A DNA stretch of 64,000 nucleotides. It comes from Rhizobium sp. RCAM05350 (GTDB lineage Bacteria; Pseudomonadota; Alphaproteobacteria; Rhizobiales; Rhizobiaceae). The notes under the pieces are model-generated. The model was given only the letters and a program-made list of their open reading frames with translations. It was not told where the DNA came from and did no database searches. The stretch spans positions 620,001-684,000 of the forward strand of contig CP087974.1 in NCBI GenBank assembly GCA_024426085.1, read 5' to 3'. Numbering within the stretch: position 1 is the stretch's first letter; each line of letters opens with the position of its first letter. Shown here one piece after another: positions 11,137 to 24,700 of the stretch. The translations under genes were made by a program, and so were the position numbers.

Positions 11137-13239
11137 ATGCGCCCTGCCCTTCTCGATCCGCTTTTTGCTCCGCTCAACTCGCTTCCCAGGAATCGGCCCG
11201 AAAGCGGGCGAACTTTATGCACGGCTGCTTGGCCGCGAAAGCATCGACGATTGCCGGGTGATCGACCTCATCTTTCACGCGCCGCATTCGCTGATCGACC
11301 GACGCCATCAGCCGGGCATCGCGCGCGCCGCAGGGCGTCATCGTCACCATTACCGGCCGGGTCGACCGGCACCAGCCGCCACCGTCGCGCACCAGCCAGC
11401 CCTACCGCGTCTTCCTGCATGATGACACAGGGGAGCTGGCCCTGACATTCTTCCGGGTCAAGGGAAACTGGCTGGAAAAGGCGCTACCGGTCGATGAGAC
11501 CGTGACGGTCAGCGGCAAGGTCGACTGGTTCAATGGCCGCCCGTCGATGGTGCACCCAGATTACATGGTGCGGGCAACGGAAGCTGAAAACCTGCCACTG
11601 GTCGAGCCGATCTATCCGCTGACGGCAGGCCTCTCGGCCCGTATCCTGCGCAAGGCGGTCGAGGCGGCCCTGTCTCGCATTCCGGACTTTCCCGAATGGA
11701 TCGAAGAAGCCCTGATGCAGAAGCAGGGCTTTCACTCCGCACGCGACTGTTTTCTCGCCCTGCATGATCCGCGCGACGAAACCGATCTCGATCCACAGGC
11801 GCCTGCCCGCCGGCGGCTGGCCTATGACGAGTTTCTGGCCGGGCAGCTTTCCCTCTCGCTCGTGCGCCAGCGGTTGCGAAAGGTGGCCGGAATACCGGTG
11901 CATGCGACAGGGAATCTCAGCAAGCCGGTCCTTGCCGCGCTGCCATTTTCCCTGACGGGCAGCCAGACGGTGGCCATCGCCGAGGTACTGAAGGACATGG
12001 CCGGTACCGAGCGCATGCTGCGGCTGCTGCAGGGCGATGTCGGTTCGGGAAAGACGGCGGTGGCGCTGATGTCGATGCTGGCGGCCGTCGAGGCAGGCGG
12101 CCAGGCTGTGCTGATGGCACCGACGGAAATTCTCGCCCGGCAGCATTTCGCCACGCTGTCGAAGATGGCAGCGCCTGCCGGCGTCACCATCGATGTGCTG
12201 ACCGGCCGCACCAAGGGCCGCGAGCGCGATGCCATCCTCGAACGCATCGCATCGGGCGAAACGCAGATCGTCATCGGCACGCATGCGTTGTTCCAGGATA
12301 CCGTCGTCTACAACAATCTTCTGCTGGCCGTCGTCGACGAGCAGCACCGTTTCGGCGTGCACCAGCGCCTGCGGCTAACGGCCAAGGGCATTTCCCCGCA
12401 TATGCTGGTGATGACCGCGACGCCCATTCCGCGGACGCTGGTTCTGGCGGCATTCGGCGACATGGACGTGTCGAAACTCACCGAAAAACCGGCCGGACGC
12501 AAACCGATCCAGACTGTGACGGTATCGACCGAACGTACCGGCGAAATCGTTGCGCGGCTTCGCACCGCACTTGCCGAAGGCAAGAAAGCCTATTGGATTT
12601 GCCCGCTGGTCGAGGAATCAGAGGCTTCCGACCTGATGTCCGTCGACGAGCGCTTCCAGAGCCTAGACAAGCAGTTCGGTCCGAATGTTGGTCTGGTGCA
12701 CGGGCGCATGAACGGCGCGGAAAAAGATGCTGTCATGCTTGCGTTCAAGAATGGCGACATTCGCCTTCTGGTCGCGACCACCGTCGTCGAGGTCGGGGTC
12801 GATGTGCCGGACGCGACCATCATGGTGATCGAGCATGCCGAACGGTTTGGGCTTGCACAGTTGCATCAGTTGCGCGGCCGCGTCGGACGGGGTGACGAGG
12901 CATCGACCTGCATCCTGCTCTACAAAGGTCCACTCAGTGAAAATGGCCGCGCAAGGTTGTCGATCCTGCGCTGAGACAGAAGACGGGTTCCTGATCGCCG
13001 AAGAGGATCTGAAATTGCGCGGCGAAGGCGAGTTACTCGGCACAAGGCAGTCCGGCACGCCCGGTTTCCGCATCGCCAGCTTGGAGGCGCATGGCGACCT
13101 GCTTGAAATCGCCCGCAAGGATGCCGCTTACGTTATCGAGCGCGATCCTGACCTGACTACGGAACGCGGCGAGGCGCTGAGGACGCTGCTCTATCTCCAC
13201 CGGCGCGACGAGGCGATCCGGTTTCTCAGAGCCGGCTGA
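11137..13239 (+). CDS. recG: ATP-dependent DNA helicase RecG (about four frameshifts)
   Basis: RecG reverses stalled replication forks and acts on Holliday junctions. The ~700-residue reconstruction is normal for the family. It has an N-terminal wedge/OB region (LPGIGPKAGELYARLLGR; VDWFNGRPSMVHPDY), Walker A LLQGDVGSGKTAVA, the DEQH box (VVDEQHRFGVHQR), MTATPIPRTL, and motifs VEVGVDVPDATIMVIEHAE and QLRGRVGRG. Breaks are inferred near 11187, 11330, 11400 and 12972. It overlaps the convergent DUF502 gene by 14 bases. Confidence 0.95.
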
Positions 13240-13941
13240 AGAATTTCCCTCGTTTGGTGGCGGCTGGCACCGTCTCCTGCGGCGCCGGCAAGGCCTTTGG
13301 CAGATAGTCAGGAGCAACCAGACCTCCAGAGAGCAGCAGCTTGGCGGCGTCCTCCGGGCTCATGTCGAGCGGGACGATTTTTTCCCGTGGTACGAAAATC
13401 AGAAAACCGGCGGTTGGTACCGGCGTCGGCGGCAGGAACACGGCGACCATGTCCAGGCCGCGCTCAGTAAACTTGACCGCGATCTCGCCCTTGGCGTCGG
13501 TAGCGATGAACACCAGCGACCAGAGGCCCGGGCTTGGATATTCGATCAGCCCCGCCTTCTTGAACGAGTTCGATTGATCCTGCAGCACCGTCTGAAAAAT
13601 CTGCTTCAGGCCCTTGTAGATCGACCGGACCAAGGGCGTGCGAACAAGCAGCGATTCACCAAAGCTGACAATGCTGCGGCCGATCAGGTTGGCGGTAAAA
13701 AGCCAACCAACGTGATCAGCATCAGCGCCGTCAAGAGGCCAAAGCCGGGCACCGGATAAGGCAGGAAATTGTCGGGATTGTAGTCGAACGGCAGATAAGG
13801 TTTGACCCAGCTGTCTGCCCAGAGAATGAACGACCAGGTGATCCATGCGGTGATGGCGAGCGGCGCACAGATGATCAGGCCGGTCAGGAAATAATTCCTC
13901 AACCGCGTGGCGAAAAACCCACGTGCCGGTTTGTCAGTCAT
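13226..13941 (-). CDS. DUF502 membrane protein (one frameshift)
   Basis: This inner-membrane protein of ~238 residues has an N-terminal membrane segment (YFLTGLIICAPLAITAWITW), a second segment (GLLTALMLITLVGFL) and the DUF502 hallmark sequence PLVRSIYKGLKQIFQTVL followed by GFLIFVP. The function is unknown for the family. The frame breaks near 13695 (VGFL...ANLIGRS). It lies next to recG in many Rhizobiaceae. Its 3' end overlaps the recG 3' end. Confidence 0.85.
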
Positions 13942-13951
13942 GCCGCTCCGT

Positions 13952-14458
13952 CTATTCGTCTACGCCAGCGTAAAACGCCGGGTGAAATGTAACCATGCCG
14001 GACGCCGGGTTAGACGACAAGGGCTGCGTCAAAAAATATTGCGGCGCACAATCGGCATAGGTCATCCCGGCATCATTCTGAAACCCGTACTTGCGATAAA
14101 GCTCGGGATTGCCGACCACAACACATCCGGTTGCGGCCCGCTCTCTCAGTATTTCCAGTCCTTTGCGGATCAACGCGCCACCGATCCCCTGCCCTTGAAG
14201 TGACGGCAGAACCGACACGGGACCAAGCCCGAACCATTGCTTCGAGCCATCGGACAGTTCGACCGGAGAAAAGGCGATATGACCGACGACGTCGCCGTCA
14301 ATCTCGGCAACCAGCGAAAGGCTGAGCGCGCCTGCTTCCTGCAAGCGATCAACGATAAAATGCTCCGTCCCATCGCTGTACGGATGGCCCTTGAAGGCTT
14401 CCAGGGTTACGGCATGGATCACCGTGACATCGGCCGGATTTTCAAGCCGGATGATCAT
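13952..14458 (-). CDS. GNAT family N-acetyltransferase
   Basis: This intact 168-residue GNAT-fold acetyltransferase has the acetyl-CoA binding motif [18 protein letters not shown], and the C-terminal [10 protein letters not shown] segment typical of the YhbS-like subgroup. The substrate is unknown. Its ATG overlaps the glmS TGA (ATGA), so it is probably translated with glmS, but no link to amino-sugar acetylation can be inferred from sequence alone. Confidence 0.85.
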   Translation of the reverse strand: MIIRLENPADVTVIHAVTLEAFKGHPYSDGTEHFIVDRLQEAGALSLSLVAEIDGDVVGHIAFSPVELSDGSKQWFGLGPVSVLPSLQGQGIGGALIRKGLEILRERAATGCVVVGNPELYRKYGFQNDAGMTYADCAPQYFLTQPLSSNPASGMVTFHPAFYAGVDE

Positions 14459-16280
14459 TCCACCGTGACCGATTTTGCCAGATTGCGCGGCTGATCGACA
14501 TCCGTGCCCATGAAGACGGCGGTGTGGTAGGCGAGCAGCTGGATCGGCAGTGAGAAGATCATCGGCGCGATGATCTCATCAACATTCGGAAGCACGATCG
14601 TGCTCATCGTCTCAAGCTTGGAGGCGGCTGCTCCCTTCTCGTCGGTGATGAAGATGATGCGGCCGCCGCGTGCTGCCACCTCCTGCATGTTCGACACGGT
14701 CTTTTCGAAGAACCGATCATGCGGGGCAATAACGATGACCGGCATGTTTTCGTCGATCAAGGCGATCGGACCATGCTTCAATTCACCGGCGGCATAGCCT
14801 TCCGCATGGATGTAGGAGATTTCCTTGAGCTTCAGCGCGCCTTCCATCGCCAGCGGATAACTGGTGCCACGCCCCAGATAAAGCACGTCCTTGCATTTCG
14901 ACAATTCGCGACAGGCTTTCGATCGCCGGCTGGATGCTGTTGAGCACCTTGCCCATGATACGCGGCATCTCGGCAAGGTGACGTACCAGTTCCTTTTCCT
15001 CGGCCTCCGACACCGTTCCACGCGCACGGCCCGCGCCGATGGCAAGAGCAGCCAGCACAGACAGCTGGCAGGTGAAGGCCTTGGTCGATGCGACGCCGAT
15101 TTCTGGACCAGCCATGATCGGGAAGATCGCATCGGATTCCCGCGCAATCGTCGATTCCTTGACATTGACGACGGCACCGATCTTCAGGCCGTTTTCCTTG
15201 CAATAGCGCAGCGATGCCAACGTGTCGGCGGTTTCGCCGGACTGCGAGATGAACAGCGCCGCCGATTGCGGCGAGAGCGGGATGTCGCGGTAACGGAATT
15301 CAGACGCAACGTCGATTTCGACCGGCAAGCGGGCGTAGCGTTCGAACCAGTATTTGCCGACGAGGCCGGCAAGATAGGCGGTGCCGCACGCGGAAATAGC
15401 AAGGCTCGGAACTTTGGCAAAGTCGATCGCCGCAGCGATCGGATTGACCTTGTTCTCGATGAAGTCGACGTAATGCCCGAGCGCGTGCGAAATCACTTCC
15501 GGCTGTTCGTAGATTTCCTTTTCCATGAAATGGCGGTGATTGCCCTTGTCGACCATATAGGCCGCGGCAACCGACACCTGGCGCGGACGGGAGACCGGCT
15601 TGCCGTCATGATCGAGGATTTCAATGCTGTCGGCGGTCAGCACGGCCCAGTCGCCGTCGATCAGATAGGTGATTTCATTGGTAAAGGGCGACAGCGCGGA
15701 TTGCGTCGGAGCCGAGGAACATCTCGCCTTTGCCGAAACCAACGGCAAGCGGCGGACCGCTGCGGGCGGCCATGATCGTGTCCGGCGCATCCTGGAAGAT
15801 GACGGCCAGCGCATAGGCACCGGTAACGCGGCGCAGCATCGCCTGCATCGCATCCCTCTGGCTCATGCCGTCGCGGATCAGCTTGGCAAGCAATTGCGCA
15901 ACGACTTCGGTATCGGTCTGCGTCTTGAAGGACGCGCCGCCAGCAGAAAGCTCGTCCTTCAGCTCGGAAAAATTCTCGATGATGCCGTTGTGGACGACAG
16001 CCACGCCGTCGGTGAAATGCGGATGGGCGTTGTTTTCCGTCGGTGCGCCATGCGTGGCCCAGCGGGTATGGGCAATACCGGTTTTGCCGGCCAGCGGCTC
16101 GCCGCGCAGCTTGGTTTCAAGATTGACCAGCTTGCCTTCAGCGCGGCGGCGTTCGAGAACACCGTCATGGATCGTCGCAACGCCAGCGGAATCATAACCG
16201 CGATATTCGAGCCGCTTCAGCGCATCGACAAGACGCTCGGAGACAGGCTGATTTCCAACGATACCGACGATGCCGCACAT
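14455..16280 (-). CDS. glmS: Glutamine-fructose-6-phosphate aminotransferase GlmS (two or three frameshifts)
   Basis: GlmS makes glucosamine-6-phosphate, the first committed step to UDP-GlcNAc for peptidoglycan and lipid A. The reconstruction is 608 residues, the canonical length. MCGIVGIVG supplies the catalytic Cys1 of the Ntn glutaminase domain, followed by RWATHG and NGIIEN. The two SIS domains show [41 protein letters not shown] and the C-terminal [13 protein letters not shown]. Breaks are inferred near 15690 and 14905. It is essential, so the breaks are almost certainly sequence errors. It lies downstream of glmU on the same strand, with 164 bases between them. Confidence 0.96.
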
Positions 16281-16444
16281 ATATTTCTTCTCCGCAATCT
16301 CTTCGCAAAACCAGCGTCCGAATATGGACGCGAGGACCAATAAACCGTTTTCAGGTGTCGCTTTGGTATCGGATTTCGCAAAATGCGCAATCTGCCCGAA
16401 ACTCACTTTCGATTTCAGGCTTTAACCGTGGCAATCACAGGATG

Positions 16445-17800
<1,356 letters not shown>

Positions 17801-17988
17801 TCATGTTCTCCCGCTTTGGTGGCAACCGGTTCCAAAACCGGCGCTGATTCTGACCGCTACATAGCAGGAAGATATTGCACGGAACATAATCCGTGCGCGA
17901 GCCTGCCATGTTAACCCGGATAAAACCCGATCCTGTCATAAGCGGAGAATGACCGTATTTGATGGGCTGCGATGGCCGGGGACCGACA

Positions 17989-19738
17989 ATGCAGGGTTCG
18001 ACAGATACAGCGCTTTCCGGTAGACGCAACGGCCTTGGGGCGACACTCGCACGCCAGCCGCTGATTATCCTGGCGCTGGCCGTTGCGTGTTTGCCGCTGG
18101 CACTGTTTGCGACAGTGACCATGCCGATCGGTCCGATGTATTGGGACCACTACATCTACCTCGACGCAGCAAACCGTATTTTCGATGGCCAGATACCGTC
18201 CGTCGATTTCTTCGCGCCGGTGGGCGGCCTCGGCTACTATCTCTTTGCGGGATGGCTCTATCTTTTCCCCAACGGCCATCCTCTGCTTCTCTCCAGCTGG
18301 TCGCTGATGACCGTGACAGCGCCTTTGATGGCGCTGGTCATCCTGGACGTGCAAAAACGCTCGACTGCCATCGCTTATGGCCTGCTCCTGCCGTTCCTGT
18401 TCTTTTCGCTGCTGCCGTTCAACACGGGCGAATTCTATCCCTATCCAGGCTCCGATGGTTTCGGCATCTACAATCGCCAGGTCTGCCAACTGCTTTATGT
18501 ACTGGCTGCCGGACTGATCTTCGTGTGCGGATGGAAAACACTGGCGACAGTGACGGCGCTCGCCATGCTCGCGCTTTTGTTCATCAAGGTCACGGGCGCG
18601 GTTGCAGGTCTCCTCCTTTGCCTGATGGCTTTTCTGGCTGGACGCCTGCCGCTTCGCGCGGCTCTTGTTGGCGGCGCTTTCTTTTTCGCCACGATCGGAT
18701 GTCTGGAAGCCATATCTGGCGCGGTTTCGGCCTATGCAGCCGACATCCTGTCGCTGGTCGTGATCAACGATACCAGCCTGCTACCCCGCCTGCTGCAGGC
18801 CGCATCGATCAATTTCGGCGTGGTTCTCGCTTGCTGCCTGCTCTGTCTCGTGGTGTTTCTCAATGAGCTTCCGGTTTTTCGTGAGACAATCCGCGCCTTC
18901 ATCGCCAAGCCCGGCTTTGCGGCTTTCGGCAAGATTGCAGATTATTCCTTTTTCTGGTTGGCGGCTTTCATCACCGCAGGTCTCGTGTTTGAAAGCCAGA
19001 ACACCGGCAGCCAGGCGTTCATCTTTCTCTGGCCGCTGCTGCTTGCCATCCTGGTCGACAGCTATCGCAGCAAGGGCCAGTCAACGGCTTTCGCCGTCGT
19101 TGCCATCCTTGCTCTCTGCGCGGCACTTCCTCCCGTGGTCACGGTCGCACAGAAATCGGCGCGTGCCTGGATCGGCAGCATCAACAACAGGCCACTTGAA
19201 CACAGCAACCTGAAAAGCATGGGTGCCGTCGGCATCCGCGATATTCTCAGTCAGCGGGCGGAGCGCCTGCAGCAAAGCTATGTGGTTAACCGCCCGGCCT
19301 ACGACGCATTGGCTGAAGCAGGCGAATTGCCGTCATTCCTGCTCTATAGCGACTTCGATTTTCAGGCGCTGTGGTTACAGAACGCCGATGAAGTGGTCTC
19401 GGCGATTCGGACCTTCGGAAACGGCCAACAAGGTACGGTTCGAGACGATCATGACGATCGATTTCACCAATCCCTTTCCCTGGCTGATGGATCGCCGTGC
19501 GCCGAAATATATCGCCATCGGTGCCGATCCCTACCGCGCGGTGCCGCCGCCGGATCAACGCGTCAACGAGGCTGTAGCTGCCGTCGACCTGGCCCTTTAC
19601 CCGACATGCCCGCCGACCACTGCGCGGCTGAAGCTTCTCAACCTCTACCAGCCGGCGCTTGCCCTCGACCATCATCGCATCACGCTGACCCCTTGTTACG
19701 ATGCTTTTGTCCGCAACGGGATTGCCACAGCGCCTTAA
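17989..19738 (+). CDS. Polytopic membrane protein, GT-C glycosyltransferase-like (one frameshift)
   Basis: I do not recognise a named family. The ~582-residue protein has about 10-11 hydrophobic helices. Its first periplasmic loop (PMYWDHYIYLDAANRIFDGQIPSVDF split around a conserved-looking DGQIP, then FAPVGGLGYYLFAGWLY) resembles the D/E-containing loop of GT-C lipid-linked-sugar transferases. The C-terminal soluble part contains RPAYDALAEAGELPSFLLYSD and, after a break near 19425, TNPFPWLMDRRAPKYIAIG. The start ATG at 17989 has GGGGA seven bases upstream. An earlier start at 17959 is possible. It is divergent from glmU and convergent with the Na/Pi symporter. The catalytic assignment is inference only. 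Confidence 0.55.
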
Positions 19739-19741
19739 GCT

Positions 19742-21386
19742 TCAGTGCGGCATCCGCAGCCGGCTCTCCGTCAACAGTCCGCTTTCATCGAGAATCGGAT
19801 GCGCGACGGAAACGATATGCGCATTGATCCGCTTCAGATCGCGCAGAATGTCGAGATGTAGTGAACTTGTCTGCAAGCTATCGGTGCGGCCATCGCGCAG
19901 GCGCTCAAGATGGCGTTCGGACGAGCGTTTCTCCATGTGGCGGACATCGACTTTCACCTCCATCAGGTGGCGGGCAAGATCGGCGTGCGCGTGACGAAAA
20001 TGGTTTGGGCGATGCGCAGATTGTCGATGGTTAGATTGAACAGCGTTATCAGTTCCTGGTACCCGTCCTCGGAGAATTTGAGGCCGTTGTCGATCTTCTT
20101 TTGACCTGATCCGTCAGGCTCTTTTCGATGATGTCGCCGATATGTTCGAGATTGATGGCATAATCGATGATCACGATGGAGCGGCGCCCATTGTCATCGC
20201 TGAGACCACTTCGCCCAAGCCGCGACAGATAGAGCTTCACTTCCTGCTGCAGCAGATCGACCTGTTTTTCCAGTTTTCCGACATCCTGGAGCTGGACAAG
20301 ATCGTTGCTATTGAATGCATTCATCGTCGCGATCAGCATCTTCTCGATCAGGTCGCCAACGCGCAGCACTTCCCGGGTGGCTCCGGAGAGAGCGATGACG
20401 GGCGTCGCGAGTGCGCGGTCGTCGAGATAGAGCGGCCCCGTCTCGGCCTTTGGCTCATCCGGAATGAGCCGCAGCATGGCGGCGGAGAGCAGCGATGAGA
20501 ATGGCCACGCGACAATGGCAAGCACAACGTTGAAGATCAGGTGGATATCGACCGGCAGTTTTGACGGCGAAAGCGGTAGCGTCTGCAGAAAAACGGCCAC
20601 AGGCGCTGCCACGGACAGTGCAAGCAGACAGCCGATGGCGCGAACGACAAGATTGCCCGCAGTTACCCGTTTGGCAGAGGCGGAAGCCGACAGCGTCGCC
20701 ATGACCGGCGGGACGGCACCACCCAGATTAGCGCCCAGCACGAGCGCGATCGTCAGACCGGATGAAAGGATGCCGGTGGCTGCGAGCGACAGGATGAGAA
20801 CAACCACGGCAAGGCTGGAGGATGAGACAAAGGCGAGCGCGGCCGCGAAAATCATGGCGACGGGCCAGGCGCTGTCGAGCATGGTGAGGAAGCTTGCGAG
20901 CGCCGGCGATTGGCGCATCGGTTCCGTCGCCAGCCCGAGCAGGTGCAGCGACAACAGCATCAAACCGATACCGACAAGGGCTGTGCCCGCGCCCTGCTTC
21001 GCACTTGACCGCCCTGCCCTGTAGAGCATCACGCCGGCGAGAATGAGCAGTGGCGACAGCCAGTCGATGCCAGTGGCGACAATCCAGGCGGTAACGGCTG
21101 TCCCGACATTTGCCCCGAGCAAGACAATTTGCGCCATACGTGCATGAACCAGCCCCTTTTCGACGAAAGACGCAATCATCAGCGCAGTGGCGGTCGAGCT
21201 TTGAAGGGCGACTGTTGCGACGAACCCACCGAGAAACGAGCGCACCGGCCCGCTGGTGCCCTGCGCCAATCCGGTCCGCAGCTTGATGCCGAAAGCGCGA
21301 GTCGCACCGTCCTTGACCTGCGACAACCCGAAAAGCAGCAATGCGACCGCTCCGAACAGATTGACCATGACGATGATGGATTCCAT
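19742..21386 (-). CDS. Na/Pi cotransporter family protein with PhoU-like tail (two frameshifts)
   Basis: This is a sodium-phosphate symporter of the NptA/PNaS type, ~548 residues. The two inverted repeats carry the signature Q-S-S motifs (VALQSSTATALMIASFV and FVSSSSLAVVVLILSLA). A C-terminal cytoplasmic PhoU-like helical domain (EVLRVGDLIEKMLIATMNAF, NLEHIGDIIEKSL) completes it. Frames break near 20103 and 19970, ending LLTESRLRMPH. It probably imports phosphate, independently of Pst. It ends three bases from the convergent GT-C-like gene. Confidence 0.88.
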
Positions 21387-21768
21387 GTCTGCACTCCGGC
21401 TTTCCTGCCAAGATTGCTACGCGAAAAGCGAGTCGGCATGTTTTGGCGCTTCAATGCTAGCATTTTCGAGGGTGATATGACCCGCGCTGCAATCGATAAT
21501 GACAGATATTTTTAGATTGCCGGCTAACATTTCCGACATGCTCCGGTCTTCGAACGGCACGGCACAGGAGAACCTTGCCTTCGGTCTTGAAGCGGTTGGC
21601 TCAACATAGGTAACAAATGTCTGCGTGGCTGCTTCCCTTCACCGAAGTGCCGCTGATTTCCTCAACTTTTTGCGCGTTTGAACCCTTCAATTCCGCCTCG
21701 GATTGCTCTAAGGAACGACACCGGTTGCCATCCGGCGGCCACGAAATTGCGACGAGGTATGCAGTCCC
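21387..21768. other. Divergent intergenic region, no gene seen
   Basis: This is 382 bases between the 5' ends of the Na/Pi symporter and the PpiD-like gene, so both promoters should lie here. I see no convincing ORF, RNA structure or repeat. Confidence 0.6.
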
Positions 21769-23661
21769 ATGCTTGAATTCCTGAGAAAAGGCTCCCAGAC
21801 TTGGGTTGTCAAAGGGCTTATGGTCCTTCTTGTTCTTTCTTTCGGTGTCTGGGGTGTATCCACGTCGCTGGTGCCGGGAGCGGCAGACGTGGTTGTGACG
21901 GTCGGTGACATCAAGGTGTCTCCGAGCGATTTCCGCCTTGCCTATGAACGCCAACTCGCCCAGCTTTCGCGACAGTTCGGTACGCGGCTGAGCCGTGAAC
22001 AGGCCAAGGCCTTCGGTGTCGAAGCGCAGGTCTACTCGCAACTCGTGGCCGGTGCGACGCTCGACCAGCTGTCGGAGAACATGAACCTCGGACTGTCGCA
22101 GGACCGGCTCGCAACGCTGATCAGTGAAGACCCGGCGTTCAAAGGTGTCAACGGCCAGTTCGACCGGTCGACCTTCTCGAGCGTACTTCGCAATGCCGGG
22201 CTGCGCGAGCAGGATTACATCAATAACCGCAGCCAGGTCGCCGTGCGCTCACAGATCGTCGAAGCCCTTTCGGATGGCTACACGCCGCCGAAGATTTTGG
22301 GCGATGCCTTGCGCCAGTACCGCAACGAGGCGCGCACGGTCGAGTACCTGCTTCTCTCCAACGCCAATGTGGATCCCATCAAAGCCCCCTCGGATGAGGT
22401 GCTGAAGCCCTGGTTTGAAACCCACAAGGCCGAATATCGCGCCGGAATTTCGCAAGATCAGCTATGTGAAGCTTGAACCGACTGATATCGCCGATCCTGC
22501 CTCCGTCACCGAAGACGAAGTGCGGGCCGATTACGACAAGCGCAAGAACAGTTTCAGCACGCCGGAAACGCGTACCGTCGAACAGCTTTCCTTCCCTCGC
22601 GTGCGGAGGCTGACGCTGCAGCAGTCAAGCTTTCCACCGGCACGAGTTTTGACGCTCTGGTCACCGCCTCCGGCAAGACTGCCAGCGATGTGCTGCTCGG
22701 TGATTTCACCCGTGACCGCATGCCGGATGCCAAGCTTGGCGACGCTGCTTTTGCTGTCGTGGCGGATGGGCAGACGACGCCGGTGATCGACGGTGCCTTC
22801 GGTGCCGTCATCCTGCGTGTCACTAACATCAAGCCGGAAACCGTTCGCGCCTATGACGAGGTCAAGGACGAGCTGCGCAAAGAGCTCGCACTGGCCAATG
22901 CCGGCAACGAAATCATGGGTATCCATGACAAATTCGAGGATGCCCGCGTCTCCGGCGCTCCAATGAAGGAAGCCGCCGAGCAGACCAACCTCAAGCTGAT
23001 TGTCCTGAATGCTGTCGATGCGCGCGGCAACGATGCCAATGGCGAGGAAATCGTCGGCATCCCCGAAGCTAAGACCCTGCTTGAGGAAGCCTTCAAGGCT
23101 GAAGTCGGCGGAGAAACCTTGCCGGTCAACCTCGGCCGTGACGGTTACGTCTGGTTCGACGTCGATGAAGTGACGCCGGCACGCGACCGCACACTGGACG
23201 AAGCCCGCGAAAAAGTGGTGGCCGACTGGACTGCCGAACAGCAGCGCAACGAACTGGCCGCAAAGGCCGTTGAGCTGAAGGGCCGGGTCGAAAAGGGCGA
23301 GACGCTCGCAGCGATTGCCACAGAACTTGGTATCGCCGTCGAAACCAAATCGGGACTTCGCCGGTCTGCGGAAGATGCAGCGCTGAGCCCCCAGGCTGTG
23401 ACCGCAGCCTTTGGTGGCGCCAACGGTCTGGTTGCCAATGCCGCTGGCATCGGTGGCGAAGGCCGGATCCTTCTGAAGGTCACCGAAGTCGATAACGACA
23501 ATCCAGGCGATGCGCTCGACAATGATGACCGGCAGATCAATGCCATCGCCCAAGCCAGCGGCGACGACATTCTCGATCAGATGGTCAGCGAGCTGCAGAA
23601 GGGCTACGGTGTCACCATCAACCAGCAGCTCGCAGAGCTCGCTCTGTCGCAGCAGCGGTAA
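21769..23661 (+). CDS. PpiD/SurA-type peptidylprolyl isomerase, membrane-anchored (two frameshifts)
   Basis: This is a periplasmic folding factor of ~630 residues. MLEFLRKGSQTWVVKGLMVLL... gives an N-terminal signal anchor, followed by the SurA_N_3 chaperone domain (TVGDIKVSPSDFRLAYERQL), a parvulin-like region (ETRTVEQLSFP...DALVTASGKTASDV...LGDFTRDRMPD), and a C-terminal chaperone part. Breaks are inferred near 22440 and 22600. The gene opens a run with trpD 15 bases downstream. Coupling of this isomerase gene to trpDC-moaC-moeA is conserved in Rhizobiaceae to my knowledge, although the functions are unrelated. Confidence 0.88.
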
Positions 23662-23676
23662 CGTAAAGGGATCAGC

Positions 23677-24690
23677 ATGCCGGACTTGAAGCCTTTCGTC
23701 GCCAAGGCCGCAGCGGGCGAAGCGCTCAACCGCGAGGATGCGCGCGCCGCCTTTGAAATCATCATGTCCGGCGAAGCAACGCCGTCGCAGATCGGCGGTT
23801 TCCTGATGGCGCTGCGCGTGTGCATGGCGAAACCGTCGATGAAATCGTCGGTGCCGTCGGGGCGATGCGGGCACGCATGCTGACAGTTGAAGCACCGGCC
23901 GACGCCATCGACATTGTTGGAACCGGCGGCGATGGTGCTGGAACTTACAATATCTCGACACTAGCGGCACTGATTGTCGCTGGTGCCGGTGTTCCGGTTG
24001 CCAAGCACGGAAATCGTGCGCTCAGCTCTAAGTCGGGAACCGCCGACGCGCTCTCCTGCCTTGGCGTCAAACTCGATATCGGCCCCGATACCATTGCGCT
24101 GCATTTCAGAAGCCGGTCTCGGCTTCATGTTCGCCCAGCAGCACCATTCTGCCATGCGCCATGTCGGCCCGACGCGCGTCGAGCTTGGTACACGGACGAT
24201 CTTCAATCTGCTCGGCCCTCTATCGAACCCGGCCGGGGTAACCCAGCAGCTCGTCGGCGTCTTTGCATCGCAATGGGTCGTGCCGGTCGCCGAGGTGCTG
24301 CGCGATCTCGGCTCGAAGAGCATCTGGGTCGTGCATGGCGAAGGACTGGACGAAATCACCACGACTGGCGTCACTCAGGTCGCCGCGCTTGAAAACGGTG
24401 CCATCCGGACATTTGAACTGACACCCGCCGATTTCGGGTTGGAAACAGTTCTGCTCGCCGACCTCAAGGGCGGCGATGGCGCGCACAATGCCGTTGCGCT
24501 GAAGGGCGTTCTGCAGGGCGATGCTACCCCCTATCGCGATATATCGCTGGCCAATGCAGCAGCCTCTCTGGTGATCGCGGGGCGTGCCGGCGATCTTCGG
24601 GAGGGCATGGCCCTTGCCCGCCAGTCACTGACGAGCGGTTCTGCCGACGCCACGCTGGAGCGGCTCATCCGCGTCTCGAACGCGGCATAA
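23677..24690 (+). CDS. trpD: Anthranilate phosphoribosyltransferase TrpD (two frameshifts)
   Basis: TrpD transfers phosphoribosyl from PRPP to anthranilate in tryptophan synthesis. The PRPP-binding signature [17 protein letters not shown] and the substrate motifs [28 protein letters not shown] and [15 protein letters not shown] are present. Breaks are inferred near 23820 and 24108. The reconstructed ~337 residues match the usual length. An AAAGGGA precedes the ATG. It is followed ten bases later by trpC. Confidence 0.95.
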
Positions 24691-24700
24691 GGAAACGACG

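Noticed and set aside
11484..12362. 292-codon minus-strand frame antisense to recG
   Set aside because: RecG helicase motifs occupy the plus strand, and the antisense frame has no recognisable feature.
22531..23970. 479-codon minus-strand frame antisense to the PpiD-like gene and trpD
   Set aside because: It crosses two real genes and their boundary. It is a long shadow frame favoured by high GC.
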